From NCBI GenBank assembly GCA_014803435.1, contig JACYFD010000001.1, positions 558,001 through 622,000 of the forward strand: DNA of 64,000 nt. The letters are read 5' to 3'. The translations under genes were made by a program, and so were the position numbers. The stretch is from Cellulosimicrobium terreum (GTDB lineage Bacteria > Actinomycetota > Actinomycetes > Actinomycetales > Cellulomonadaceae). The notes under the pieces are model-generated. The model saw nothing but the letters and a program-made list of their open reading frames with translations. It did no database searches and was not told the DNA's origin. Shown here piece by piece: positions 43,750-53,828 of this stretch. Numbering within the stretch: position 1 is the first letter of the stretch; each line of letters starts with the position of its first letter.

Positions 43750-44295
43750 ATGAACGATCAGGACGAGCTGGTGGAGCGCGCGGAGCTGTTGCGGACCACG
43801 GGCCGCGGGAAGCTGCACATTAGCGGGTGCAGCCATCTGCAGGACACGGACCCGTCGCAGCTGATCGAGGCGGATGGTCGCGACCGCGCAGAGCTGGAGC
43901 TGTGCAGCGAGTGCGACAAGGAGATCCACGGCGTCGGGCGCACGGAGTACGCATCGCTCGACGCGGCGTTCGAGGCTCTGCAGTTCCCCGTCGAGAACCG
44001 ACCGCTCATGCGGGAAATCGCCGGGTCGGTCGATTTCAGCAAGGTCTGGGCACCGCAGTCTCGGTCGTACATCGGGGTCGGCCACCTGGACCGACGCCCG
44101 GCCGCCGCGTACTTGAACCGGGGGTTCGTCGACGTGCGCCTCGACGAGGGCGGTTACGAGCGGCACGAGTTGCCGGCCTTCGCGCGGGCAGCAGGCGGTA
44201 CGTTGCGCGCTGGCCCCGCGGAGAGTCCGCCCGTCACGTGCTCGGCGTGCTTCATTCAACTCCCCGCGAGCGGCATCTGCGACGACTGCGCCTGA
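43750..44295 (+). CDS. Cys/His-rich hypothetical protein
   Basis: 181 residues, ATG 43750 behind GGAGAG. The N-terminal region has [12 protein letters not shown] and [13 protein letters not shown], a CxH/CxxC pattern that could bind zinc. A second set is at the C-terminus: [20 protein letters not shown] and a final Cys. The middle part carries no recognised motif. It is probably in an operon with the vWA gene (70-base gap). Confidence 0.7.
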   Translation: MNDQDELVERAELLRTTGRGKLHISGCSHLQDTDPSQLIEADGRDRAELELCSECDKEIHGVGRTEYASLDAAFEALQFPVENRPLMREIAGSVDFSKVWAPQSRSYIGVGHLDRRPAAAYLNRGFVDVRLDEGGYERHELPAFARAAGGTLRAGPAESPPVTCSACFIQLPASGICDDCA

Positions 44296-44350
44296 GATCG
44301 ATCTTCTCTCGAGCACGTTGCGTCAGGTTCCGGGTGAGAAGCCGGCGGAT

Positions 44351-45746
44351 TCAACTGGTCGTCGCAGCACGTTGCTGTTCCGGCGATAGTAGGTGCTCGT
44401 TCCAGACTTCGGCGGGAGTGCGCCAACCGAGCCTCTTGCGTGGTCGGGTGTTTGAGGGCGTGGGCGACGGCGGCGAGGTCGTCCGGTCCCCACCGGGCCA
44501 GGTCGGTGCTCTTGGGGAAGTACTGGCGCAGCAGCCCGTTGGTGTTCTCGTTAGTCCCTCGCTGCCAGGGGCTGCGGGGTCGGCGAAGTAGACCTTGAGT
44601 CCGGTGTCGACGGTGAACTGGGCGTGGGCCGACATTTCCTTTTCGCGGTCCCAGGTCAGTGATCGCTTCAGGTCATCGGGCATCGAAGCCAACGCCGTCG
44701 TCAGCGCCTTGTTCATCGAAGTAGCCCCGTAGCCCGACAGCGCGGTCCCGTTCTTGACGATCGGCTGCTCGCGCCACCCTGTTTCTCGTGGGAGATGGGC
44801 GAGAGTCGTGTAGCCCGTGGTGCGCTCGACGACGGTCCCGATCGCTGACCTGTTGATCCCGATGATCAGGTCGCCCTCGTGGTGGCCAGGGATCGCGCGG
44901 TCCTCGGCCTCGGCGGCCGCTCGCTGATCAGCACGTCGGGGGCGACGTGCGCCCAGGCCACCCGCTTGGATCGGGCGCGAGGCATCCGCAGCGCCCGTCC
45001 GGTGCGCAGGCACAGGATGAGTTCACGCTTGAGCGCGCCCCTGGCCTCGATGAACAAGGCCTGGTAGATCGCCTCGTGGCTGATCCGCATGGACTCATCA
45101 TCGGGGAAGTCGACCTTCAGCCGGTGGGAGATCTGCTCGGGGCCCAGGCGTTGACCCACCCGACGGTCCTGGCGGTGCGGCTTGTTCAGACCCTTCCAGT
45201 CCCGGTCCGTCGGGCCGGCGACGGGCCCGCCGCTCGGCATGCAGATCTGACCGGCGAGACGATCCTCGACGTACTGCCGCAACCCTTGGTTCGTTACGAA
45301 CTTCGCGGTCTTGGGCCGGCGGGCATACAGCTCCGCCTTCCATTGCGCCACCGAGGCCCCGGTACTCGAGCCGGCCTCCCCTGGTCGCCGCGTTTCGACG
45401 CAGCTCGCGGGAGATCGTTGACGGGCTCCGCCCGAGCGCCGCGGCGATCTCACGGACGCCTTTGCCGAGCGCTTTGAGGATCGCGATCTCCTCACTCCGC
45501 GAACGACAGATACCGGCCCGACGGGGCAGGCCAGGAGAATGGCGTCATGCCGCAAGCGTGACGGAACCACCGTCGTCCCACGGCCTGCGCCACGCCCACG
45601 GCTTCGGCGGCCTCTCGCGGCAACTTCCCAGTGGCTACCTCGTCCCAGAACTCGCGCTCCTTCGCGCGGTGGTGACCCGGATGTCCAGGCGAGCGCATCG
45701 GCCCGCGCTTGGCCACCTCCGTCTCCCACCTCGATGGTCGCCCCAC
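44351..45746 (-). pseudogene. IS30-family transposase with several frameshifts
   Basis: Recognisable pieces in changing frames: an N-terminal segment from ATG 45746 (REFWDEVATGKLPREAAEAV, RRWFRHACGM, ending LSFAE at 45492); EIAILKALGKGVREIAAALG and STISRELRRNAA in another frame; ASVAQWKAELYARRPKTAKF and RISHEAIYQALFIEARGALK in a third; then AEAEDRAIPGHHEGDLIIGI through the DDE core. Frame changes are visible near 45490, 45350, 44917, 44577 and 44457. It cannot encode an active transposase as read. Confidence 0.85.
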
Positions 45747-45785
45747 AACACCCTTCTGACCTCAGGTGTTGCGACCACCGATTGA
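44351..45785 (-). mobile_element. IS30-family insertion sequence, decayed
   Basis: Ends TCAACTGGTCGTCGCAGCAC (44351-44370) and, on the other strand, TCAATCGGTGGTCGCAACAC (45766-45785) form an imperfect inverted repeat (16 of 20 positions). The 1.43-kb interior is filled by a broken IS30 transposase gene. It sits at the left border of the less GC-rich methyltransferase/Z1 region. Confidence 0.82.
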
Positions 45786-45843
45786 GCCCAGGCTATGTTC
45801 GTGATCATTGTGATGACTGTGTCGGTAGAGTTTCGAATGACGG

Positions 45844-46020
45844 ATGACGAGCAAGAACCTCACGGACATCGTCACGACGCTGACGCTCGGCAGCGGATTC
45901 ACCCCGACGGCTCAGAGGAAGAGACTCCTCGAGGACGAGCCGATACTTGCGGTCGCGGAGCGCTTCTTCGATGCGCTGCATGACGAGTTCGACGACCTTC
46001 GCCGCTTGGGCCGACGGTGA
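45844..46020 (+). CDS. Small ORF (58 aa) preceding the defence operon
   Basis: ATG 45844 to TGA 46018-46020. The product starts MTSKNLTDIVTTLTLGSG and includes RKRLLEDEPILAVAERFFDA and LHDEFDDLRRLGRR. It is mostly helical and charged, with ordinary protein-like composition, unlike the antisense and shifted frames here. No family recognised. It is the first gene after the IS30 copy and could be a regulator or small subunit for the operon that begins 250 bases downstream. No stronger evidence is available. Confidence 0.5.
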   Translation: MTSKNLTDIVTTLTLGSGFTPTAQRKRLLEDEPILAVAERFFDALHDEFDDLRRLGRR

Positions 46021-46268
46021 CCTCGGCCCTCGTGATCTGCGGAGGATGAGCCTGCTGGGATCGCCGACCGTTCTCCGGACGTTCGCCGGCGTGTCGCCGC
46101 GACTGTGGGGCCCGATGGCATCGCCAGCATCTAACCTGTGTGGGTAGCACAGAGGACTCCGTTGGCCTTGGTCCCTGATCGGAAGCAATGTCGGCGGCGG
46201 GTTCTAGACTGTCCGCCGCGGTGCCTCGCTTGGGTGGGCGCGGTCCAGCGGCGCGGAGAAGGAGAAGA

Positions 46269-47612
46269 GTGAGCGGTTCTGAAGTCGGATTCACGTTCGT
46301 CGATCTGTTCGCGGGCATCGGGGGTTTCGCCGTCGCACTGAAGGGCCTCGGTGGAGAGTGCGCTGGTTCCGTCGAGATCGATCACAGGGCGGCGGCAATC
46401 TATGAGCTCAACCACGGCACCAACCCGCTCGGCGACATCACCGAGATGGCGAACGACGATCGCATCGACTTCGGCGAGCACACCGTCCTGGCAGCGGGCT
46501 TCCCGTGCCAACCGTTTTCCAAGTCAGGCGCTCAGCGAGGGATGGACGAGGCTCGCGGAACCCTCTTCTGGAACATCCTCAAGATCGTCGAGGCACGCCG
46601 CCCTGCTGTCCTACTGCTCGAGAACGTCAGGAACTTGGCTGGTCCCAGGCACCGCCACGAGTGGGATGTGATTGTCAAGTCGCTTCGCCAGGCCGGCTAC
46701 CACGTCTCGTCCCGTCCGGCGGTCTTCTCTCCCCATCTTCTCCCCGCCGAGCGGGGCGGCAGGCCCCAGATCCGCGAGCGCGTGTTCATCACGGCCACTT
46801 ACTGGCCCGAGCGGAGCTGGGAGGAGCCCGCACCCGCCGTCGAGAACCGCATGATTCGCACGGAGCCGTGGGCCCTCGAACGTGACCTGCCGTTGGACTC
46901 TCGGCGGTGCATCCCTGGCTGTGAGTTGTCCGCCGACGAAGTGCGATGGATCGACGCCTGGGAGGACTTTCGCCAGCTCGTCGTCGGTCGGACGATGCGC
47001 GCCACGCCGAAGCATCTGCTCGACGAAGTGAGGCTTCCCGGCTTTCCGATCTGGGTCGACGCCTGGGTCGATTCGGCTGATCTCCAGTTCCCCGAGGAGA
47101 CACCACGCTGGAAGGAACTCTTCCTTCGGAAGAATGCGGCCTTCTACACGCAACATCGTTCGGTCCTGGATCCGTGGCTCAAGGCACATGGCGTCCTCTC
47201 GTTCCCGCCTTCCCGCCGGAAGTTCGAGTGGCAGGCGCAGCAGGAGACGTCGTTGTGGAACTGCGCCATCCAGCTCCGGCCGTCGGGCATCCGAGCGAAG
47301 CGGATGACTCATCTGCCTGCGCTCGTCGCCATGGCGCAGACTCCGATCCTCGGCCCGCGTCGACGGCGGTTGTCAGTCTCCGAGGCTGCCGCGCTGCAGG
47401 GACTGCCTCCCGACTTCACATTCGGGAAACAGCCCGACTCCGCCTCGTACAAGCAGTTAGGCAACGGCGTGAACGTCGGGGTGGTGCAGCACGTGCTGCG
47501 TCAGCATGTGCTGCGAGATCTTGAGCGGCTCCGGGAGATCGCGCCAGAGCTGACGGCCGCCTTGGGTCTCGCCGTGGCGCCAGCGTCTGGGCGCGAGCCG
47601 GTCCTGGTGTGA
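46269..47612 (+). CDS. DNA (cytosine-5) methyltransferase
   Basis: 447 residues from GTG 46269 behind GAAGGAGAAG. Motif I FVDLFAGIGGFAVALKG, motif IV AAGFPCQPFSKSG (catalytic Cys), motif VI VLLLENVRNL, motif VIII GRPQIRERVFIT and the C-terminal QLGNGVNVGVVQHV (motif X) are all present. The target recognition domain lies at about 190-370 and is larger than in minimal enzymes. It presumably marks host DNA against the nuclease of the same operon. The 3' neighbour follows after 16 bases. Confidence 0.93.
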   Translation: MSGSEVGFTFVDLFAGIGGFAVALKGLGGECAGSVEIDHRAAAIYELNHGTNPLGDITEMANDDRIDFGEHTVLAAGFPCQPFSKSGAQRGMDEARGTLFWNILKIVEARRPAVLLLENVRNLAGPRHRHEWDVIVKSLRQAGYHVSSRPAVFSPHLLPAERGGRPQIRERVFITATYWPERSWEEPAPAVENRMIRTEPWALERDLPLDSRRCIPGCELSADEVRWIDAWEDFRQLVVGRTMRATPKHLLDEVRLPGFPIWVDAWVDSADLQFPEETPRWKELFLRKNAAFYTQHRSVLDPWLKAHGVLSFPPSRRKFEWQAQQETSLWNCAIQLRPSGIRAKRMTHLPALVAMAQTPILGPRRRRLSVSEAAALQGLPPDFTFGKQPDSASYKQLGNGVNVGVVQHVLRQHVLRDLERLREIAPELTAALGLAVAPASGREPVLV

Positions 47613-47628
47613 GCGGAGCCGCTGTGCA

Positions 47629-49869
47629 ATGAGGTACGAGAGCGCCCGCTCAAAGGCTGAGGCTGTCGCCCGCATGTACTTTCTGGGCAACCGTGTCGTC
47701 GAACCTCTCGGCCCGGGCAGCAAGGAGAAGAAATCGGCACTCATTGCGCTCGGGCGATTCGTCCAAGTCGATCTCGAGTCCGTTCCGGGCAAGCACGAGT
47801 GCGGCCGCGTGATCGCGGAAGCCCTAAGTGTCCCGTGGGACGAGAGTTGTGTGTCTGCGGGTGACACGATCACGCTCGCGGGCCTCAATCGCCTTGTCGA
47901 TGGCGCCGTGAAGGCGCACATGGCGTCCGGCGCGGGCCCGGTACGCTCGCTCATACGGGAGCTCGCGAGCGTGAATCCGGCCCCGCGCTGGGATGAACGG
48001 GAGGATGACGACGTGACAACAGACCTCAGCGAAGTCGAGCAGAACGTTGCGGAGGCCATCGCGGAGCTCGCTTCCGAAGGTGCTACCCCGCTGAAGGTCG
48101 ACATCTCGCGACCTTCGCCGTACGGCAGCACGATCTCTATCGACGACGGTACCTGGCGGACTCCGCTCGCGGCGGTACAAGGCTGGCTCTACCTCCCTGC
48201 ATCGATCGACGAGACCGACGCGCGGTCCTTTGATCGGTCGCTGGCTCACTTGCTCGGAATCGGGGGAGCCTCGGAGGCGCCACGGGCAGATCTCTTCGAA
48301 CGGCTGCAGGAGCGGCTCGAGCGGGCTGTGGAGTACCGGCAGACATTCCTCGATGCGGTCGAGTCCGACGCTGAAGGGTCGGTCACTCTCGAGTCGGCGT
48401 CTGCCATCTGGGAGGCCGCCTGGGACGAGATCGAGGAGAGCGAAGAAGCGGAGACGAGCGGCCCGATCAAGGCCGAGGCGGCGACGTGGCCTATCGCGCA
48501 GTTCCGGCAGTACGCCATGGACGGCGAGATGGACCTCAGCCCTTCCTATCAGCGCGCAGACGTCTGGCCCACGGCCGACGCACAGCTCCTTATCGAGTCC
48601 GTGCTGCGGGGCATCCCGCTCCCGTCCGTGATCCTCCTTCAGCGCAACACGAATGACGGCGACCGCTACGAGATCGTCGACGGCAAGCAGCGGCTCACCT
48701 CACTGCTGCGTTTCACCGCTGCGCACCCCAAGGCCCGTGCCACGGTGCGCGCCAAGGCTGCCGCATGGGGCGAGGACCCGGACGAGATGGTCGACCTGTT
48801 CGCGGCCGACTATCCCCGGTACAAGAAGACGTGGCGCAAGCACGAGACGACGACGCTCAGCACCCGGCAGGAGAAGGAACTCTACTTCCCCTTCGCGCTG
48901 CGCACGACGAACGCCCCTGCCCTCAGCGGTGATCTCGAACAGCTGCGAGGCCGCTTCTACTCCGATATCAAGTCCCTCGCGATCCAGGTTGGCAACGCGA
49001 AGAAGAAGATCCGAGCACTGTTCGAGGAGGTGTCGGACTACCGCGTGCCGGTGATCGTCTACTTCGAGGCCACGCCCCGCCAGATCCACGAGGTCTTCAG
49101 CCTTTACAACAAGCAGGGCAAGCACCTCAACGCCGAAGAGATCCGAAACGCGGCGTTCCATGAGCTCGACTTCATGCGGGCTTTGCTCGCGACCGCTGGC
49201 GACACCGACGGGATCGATCGCGTCGCGCCGTTCCTCGCGCCCGTGTGGGACAACGTCTCCTCGACCGGCCGCGCGCTTGCCGCCGCTCCGTATTCCATGC
49301 CGGACGCGGGCTACAAGCGCACTAAGGCGCTCTCGTGGGTTGCTGCGGCCCTGCTCATGGAGGACGAGAATGCGTCGACCAGGTCGACGACCGCCCACAT
49401 CAACAACCTGCTCAAGAGGATCGAGACGCACGGGGACGACCCACTCCGCAACACATATGCAGTTACGGAAGTCATGTGCCTGCTAGACGCTGCGGTGGAT
49501 GCCCACCAGAGCGCACCGCCTCAGGTTTGGGCGCCGAGGTTCCGAGGTAAGCACGCGCGTTGGCAGGAGCTCCAGTTTGTCGCTTCGCTCGTCGCGCTGG
49601 CCGCAGCGAGCTCCGACCTGGGGGACGGGCTCGCCGACTGCATCGACGAGCGGGCAGACGAACTCCGCGCCGTGTCCGAGCGGTGGGCTCGTCCGAAGAA
49701 GTCGCAGTCCAGAGAGCAATGGCAGTTCATCGGCGGCGTTGTGCGCGAATTCCTCGAAGTGCTTGGAGTGAACAGCATCGCTGCCGACGCTGAGTTTCGT
49801 TCCCGGTTCGGGACGTCCGGCCTGCAGGCGCTCGTCTCGCTCCCCCGGCTGTCGGAGTGGCCTGACTGA
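47629..49869 (+). CDS. DUF262 (GmrS/ParB-like) protein with long N-terminal extension
   Basis: 746 residues. The DUF262 core (about 290-520) has PSYQRADVWPTADAQLLIES, RGIPLPSVILLQ and YEIVDGKQRLTSLLRF (the DGQQR-type nucleotide-binding motif), then FSLYNKQGKHLNAEEIRNAA. The first ~285 residues do not match a family I know, and the C-terminal ~220 are helical. In GmrSD/type IV and BrxU-type systems DUF262 binds nucleotide and controls an HNH nuclease; here no DUF1524 HNH domain is fused. The stop shares one base with the Z1 start (TGATG). Confidence 0.85.
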   Translation: MRYESARSKAEAVARMYFLGNRVVEPLGPGSKEKKSALIALGRFVQVDLESVPGKHECGRVIAEALSVPWDESCVSAGDTITLAGLNRLVDGAVKAHMASGAGPVRSLIRELASVNPAPRWDEREDDDVTTDLSEVEQNVAEAIAELASEGATPLKVDISRPSPYGSTISIDDGTWRTPLAAVQGWLYLPASIDETDARSFDRSLAHLLGIGGASEAPRADLFERLQERLERAVEYRQTFLDAVESDAEGSVTLESASAIWEAAWDEIEESEEAETSGPIKAEAATWPIAQFRQYAMDGEMDLSPSYQRADVWPTADAQLLIESVLRGIPLPSVILLQRNTNDGDRYEIVDGKQRLTSLLRFTAAHPKARATVRAKAAAWGEDPDEMVDLFAADYPRYKKTWRKHETTTLSTRQEKELYFPFALRTTNAPALSGDLEQLRGRFYSDIKSLAIQVGNAKKKIRALFEEVSDYRVPVIVYFEATPRQIHEVFSLYNKQGKHLNAEEIRNAAFHELDFMRALLATAGDTDGIDRVAPFLAPVWDNVSSTGRALAAAPYSMPDAGYKRTKALSWVAAALLMEDENASTRSTTAHINNLLKRIETHGDDPLRNTYAVTEVMCLLDAAVDAHQSAPPQVWAPRFRGKHARWQELQFVASLVALAAASSDLGDGLADCIDERADELRAVSERWARPKKSQSREQWQFIGGVVREFLEVLGVNSIAADAEFRSRFGTSGLQALVSLPRLSEWPD

Positions 49870-52691
49870 TGACGGTCGGAGAGCACGAGGCCATCCATCT
49901 TGCCCCGTCGCCCGCCGGGTGGTTGGCGGACTACGAACGGGCGCTCGCAGTGAGCGACCTCGGCGAAACCAGCCGGCGGGTGGTGCTCGACGACTCGCGG
50001 TTCATCGCGGACCGCGCAGTGCTCGCCGTGAGCGATCCCCAGTGGGGTCCGTCACGGGTGCGCACCGGTGTCGTCATGGGTGCCGTCCAGTCCGGCAAGA
50101 CAGCGTCGATGATCGGCGTGGTCGCGCGCAGCCTCGACAACGGTGTCAACGTCGTCGTAATACTTGCGGGAACGCAAGTGTCTCTTTGGCACCAGAGCAT
50201 GAGCCGGATCCAGTCGCAGCTCGATTGCGGTGCGAAGCCGTTGCTCCGTCGCGTCTTCTTGCCAAACCCTGACGACGCCTCCCAGTCTCGGCGCGCGGGC
50301 CCCGCCGAGGCCTATGGCATCCCTGCCGGGCAGGCTGTACGTGCGCTCGAGCGGGGACGGCCGATCATCCTCGTGGCGATGAAACAGGTCGACCACCTGC
50401 AGCACGTCGGGCAAATACTCCAGAAGGTCGTCTTTCCAGCGGCTGCGACGGCTGGGGTCCCGGCCCGCCTTCTTGTCGTGGATGACGAGGCGGACGACTC
50501 CTCCATCGCGGACGATGGGTTTCAGTGGGGTGCCCCTGAGTTGGATGTCTACAAGCAGATCCCCCGTCGGATCGTCGACCTTTGGGAGGACAGGAGTCGA
50601 CCCGGTCGCACTGCTTCGGAGGATGTGTTCGCCACCTATGTCGCCTACACGGCCACTCCCCAAGCCAACTTCTTGCAGGACCCAGAGAACCCTCTCGCCC
50701 CGCGGGACTTCGTTGCGTCACTCCGGACGCCAGGACCAACTGGCGTCGTCAGCCCTCGCACACTCACGTACCGCGTGCCCGAAGGCATCAGAGGCTGGTA
50801 CACGGGCGCGGACGTCTTCTACGGCTCGCTCGCGCCCACGCTCTGCCTGGTAGATGGCGTCACCAATCCAGCTGGTGACGGGCCTGACGCCCTTGCCGAC
50901 GACGCAGGGGTCATCGTAAAGGGTGAGAGCGACAACCTCGCGTCCGGGGCGACCGAGGCCGCGGAGATCGTTGACGCGACCCGCGCATATCTCCTCGCTG
51001 CGGCCATCCGGCTAAGCAGAGCTCGAGGGCGTTTCGGGCCAGCATCAGCCCGGACCGTAACGTTCGCGTCGTCGGAGGACGTCGAACGCCACATCTCTCC
51101 GGTCTCGTCGATGTTGATCCACCCGTCTTCTGCGATGGAGTCGCATTTCGAAGTGGCCGACACTCTTCGCGGGTGGTGGGACGGCGATGCCGGCCAGCAC
51201 GGTGCCGGGGTGCTTGCGGACATCGAGGCCAACGAACAGGCGTGGATCGCGTGGGTCGCAAGCTACACGGAGTCTGGCGAAGCGGTCCTCGCAACTGACC
51301 CAGGACTTCGCGGTGCTGGGCAGGACCGATCGGTGCCGGAGTGGGACGTGCTTCGACCGCTCGTCGTGGACGAGATCGTGCCAGGGACGTCGATCGCTGT
51401 CGTTAACAGCGACCCGAACGCCGACGAGCGCCCGTCCTTCACACCCTGGCACGACGAGGATGGTTGGCACGCCCCCCGCAATCATTCGACGATCTTTGTC
51501 TCGGGCAACGTGATGTCACGCGGACTCACCCTCGAGGGCTTGCTAACCACCATATTCACTCGCCGGTCATCGGCGCCGGTGGCTGATACGCAGATGCAGA
51601 TGCAGCGTTGGTTCGGCTACCGCGGCGCATACATCGACGTGTGTCGGCTATTTCTTTCGTCTGCACAACTGCAGCTGTTCACGCGCTACGCAGATGCAGA
51701 TCACGCTCTCCGAGCTCAAGTCCTGGCTGCTATGCAGTCATCGGAAGCCCTCCCGGACTTCACAGTGTTGCAGGGCCACTCGTTCCAGGCGACGGGCAAG
51801 ATCGCCGGGCTTGTGGGACGGCAGCTCCGCCCTGGCTCCCGGCCGTTCGTCCGTCATCTGAACCCGGACAGCGAGTACGACGCCAACCTCGCACTCGTCG
51901 GTGCGCACTTCGCGGCGGCCGAGCGGGCTGGCCACCTTGTGAAGGATCCGCGCGGGCTTCTTGCTGTCGACGAGCTTTCGCTGCTCGAGTGCGCCGACCT
52001 CCTCGATCGGATGCGATATGAGGACCACGGGCTGGTGCCGCTCGAGTCGTCCCGTTGGCGCGCACTGGAGAGACAGGCTGCCATCGAGGCGGGGGATCCC
52101 GAGTATCCGCTGTACCGTGCGCCGGCATTACCCAAGGCAGGCTTGGACCTTGGAAGTCGTTCGCCGTTCGTCATCGCGGCGTACCTGCGGTTCTGGTCTG
52201 CATGCCTCGACCGAGAGGTGCGCGGGCTGTTCACGGACGGCTCGCCCCCGCAGCGATGGTCGCTGCTCAGTCGTGACGCAAAGCGGCGCAATCAGCCGCG
52301 TTTCCGCGTTGGCGTCCGGTTCGGCGCCGGTCCACGGCTCGTCGCCGGTCCGATCGCCGATCTCGGCAAGGAGATTGGGCTGGAGATTCGGCCCATGGCG
52401 CGGCAGACCAACGCTGACGGCCTTTCGGCGGATTGGGGCTCCCGCAAGGCGACTGGGAACGGATACGTCGGCGACGACGCCTTCGATGCATCGCTTCTAG
52501 GCGAAAGCCTCCCGATGCACCCTGACGGCACGAGAATGGAGGGATCGCCTGGGCTTGTGATCTTCCACCTGGTCGAGCGCTCCGATGCCGGCGCCATCGC
52601 TGTCGGACTCAGCATCCCGAGCGGTGGCCCTGACCACGTGGAAGCCGCGAGCACGCTTCGTCGGAGAGGAGCACGGACCCGTGACGAGTGA
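49869..52691 (+). CDS. Z1-domain ATPase/helicase-like protein
   Basis: 940 residues. Motifs: Walker A GVVMGAVQSGKTASMIGVVA, Walker B LLVVDDEADDSS, a helicase motif III-like VAYTATPQANFLQ, then the Z1 signature ISPVSSMLIHPS, FVSGNVMSRGLTLEGLLTT and QMQRWFGYRGAYIDVCRLF. The remaining C-terminal ~250 residues are specific to this group. Z1 proteins occur in restriction-modification-like operons with C5 methyltransferases and a REase-fold protein. The 3' end overlaps the next gene by 11 bases. Confidence 0.9.
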   Translation: MTVGEHEAIHLAPSPAGWLADYERALAVSDLGETSRRVVLDDSRFIADRAVLAVSDPQWGPSRVRTGVVMGAVQSGKTASMIGVVARSLDNGVNVVVILAGTQVSLWHQSMSRIQSQLDCGAKPLLRRVFLPNPDDASQSRRAGPAEAYGIPAGQAVRALERGRPIILVAMKQVDHLQHVGQILQKVVFPAAATAGVPARLLVVDDEADDSSIADDGFQWGAPELDVYKQIPRRIVDLWEDRSRPGRTASEDVFATYVAYTATPQANFLQDPENPLAPRDFVASLRTPGPTGVVSPRTLTYRVPEGIRGWYTGADVFYGSLAPTLCLVDGVTNPAGDGPDALADDAGVIVKGESDNLASGATEAAEIVDATRAYLLAAAIRLSRARGRFGPASARTVTFASSEDVERHISPVSSMLIHPSSAMESHFEVADTLRGWWDGDAGQHGAGVLADIEANEQAWIAWVASYTESGEAVLATDPGLRGAGQDRSVPEWDVLRPLVVDEIVPGTSIAVVNSDPNADERPSFTPWHDEDGWHAPRNHSTIFVSGNVMSRGLTLEGLLTTIFTRRSSAPVADTQMQMQRWFGYRGAYIDVCRLFLSSAQLQLFTRYADADHALRAQVLAAMQSSEALPDFTVLQGHSFQATGKIAGLVGRQLRPGSRPFVRHLNPDSEYDANLALVGAHFAAAERAGHLVKDPRGLLAVDELSLLECADLLDRMRYEDHGLVPLESSRWRALERQAAIEAGDPEYPLYRAPALPKAGLDLGSRSPFVIAAYLRFWSACLDREVRGLFTDGSPPQRWSLLSRDAKRRNQPRFRVGVRFGAGPRLVAGPIADLGKEIGLEIRPMARQTNADGLSADWGSRKATGNGYVGDDAFDASLLGESLPMHPDGTRMEGSPGLVIFHLVERSDAGAIAVGLSIPSGGPDHVEAASTLRRRGARTRDE

Positions 52692-53730
52692 GAGCGCCAC
52701 TTTCGAGGCACTCCGGGAAGAACTCCAGGGGGCCGTTCGAGCGCCGTCGGCCCAAGAGCGACGTATTTCTTGGGTCGGTAGCGGCCGTCGGGTGGCGTTC
52801 GCCAGGGATGCCCAGGGTCGCCTTGAGGTATTCCTCGTAGGAGATCCCCTCGTCCCCCGCGAACGCACCGTGCAGGAGCGGCTGCTGCACGACACGTGGC
52901 AGACGGCTGGAGGTGACCGGCTCGCCGCCAACCGGCTCATGTTGCCCGATGGCGATCACTACGACGCAATTGCGGCCACGATCGTCCTCGAACTGCTCGA
53001 CAAGGGGTACGAGCGCGATCCCGGCGAAGCGTTTCGGCGCACGGAGCCGCTGATCGCTCTCGTCCTCGAGCCGGCACGTGCCGAGAACGCTGCGCTGACC
53101 GGACTTGCTGGAGAGCTCCTCGCTCTCGCCTCGATGATTCGACTGGCACCGGGGTCATCCGAGGCACTCGTTGGCGCCTGGCAAGGATGGACTCGATCGA
53201 GCCGGGACTTCCAGCTCGGCTCCCGGGGGCTTGAGGTGAAGACATCCACGACGGGTGCGAGCCGGCACCACATCCAGGGCTGGTATCAGGTGGAGCGCGG
53301 CGTGGCCGCCGACGGGAGTGCTGAGACCAGTCTGCATCTACTCTCCATCGGGATCCAGTGGCTCCCCGTCGATGGCCCGGGCACGACCATCGAGTCGCTC
53401 GTGAAGGAGATCGTCGCAGCTGTACCAGCACAGCGGCGGCAGACCTTTGTCGATGCGGTGCGGGGATACTGTGGCCTCGGCCTTGCGATCGAAGAGAACG
53501 GCGCAGTTGGACAGGCGTCGCTCCGCCGGCCCTTCATCCCTACCTACGAGCGTCTGTATGACCTCGCAGACGAACGAATCCGTCTGCCGCGGTCGAACGA
53601 CTTCGCCGCCTTCACAAATCTCCTCTCCGACTCGGTCACGTTCGAGATCGAACTGCCGGAGCGAGTGCGGGGTGATCGCAACCCCGTCGTTGGACTCACT
53701 GCTTGCCTGTCCGTCCTGCTGGCGACATAG
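52681..53730 (+). CDS. PD-(D/E)XK motif nuclease (DUF4420-like)
   Basis: 349 residues from GTG 52681, with GAGAGGA upstream; it overlaps the Z1 gene. The nuclease core shows SRDFQLGSRGLEVKTSTT (Asp...Glu-x-Lys) preceded by a helix carrying Glu (LTGLAGELLALASMIRL), the usual order in PD-(D/E)XK folds. The size and position last in a C5-MTase/Z1 operon match DUF4420-type proteins. It is the likely effector that cuts unmodified DNA. Followed by an IS30 remnant. Confidence 0.85.
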   Translation: MTSESATFEALREELQGAVRAPSAQERRISWVGSGRRVAFARDAQGRLEVFLVGDPLVPRERTVQERLLHDTWQTAGGDRLAANRLMLPDGDHYDAIAATIVLELLDKGYERDPGEAFRRTEPLIALVLEPARAENAALTGLAGELLALASMIRLAPGSSEALVGAWQGWTRSSRDFQLGSRGLEVKTSTTGASRHHIQGWYQVERGVAADGSAETSLHLLSIGIQWLPVDGPGTTIESLVKEIVAAVPAQRRQTFVDAVRGYCGLGLAIEENGAVGQASLRRPFIPTYERLYDLADERIRLPRSNDFAAFTNLLSDSVTFEIELPERVRGDRNPVVGLTACLSVLLAT

Positions 53731-53828
53731 ACGCGCGAGTTGCGGAGCTTCGCGCACGAAGTGATGGCGGTGTCATACGGTCGAGGCAACACTCCTGGTC
53801 GGCGGGGGTTTGACCGGAGGGATGCTGG

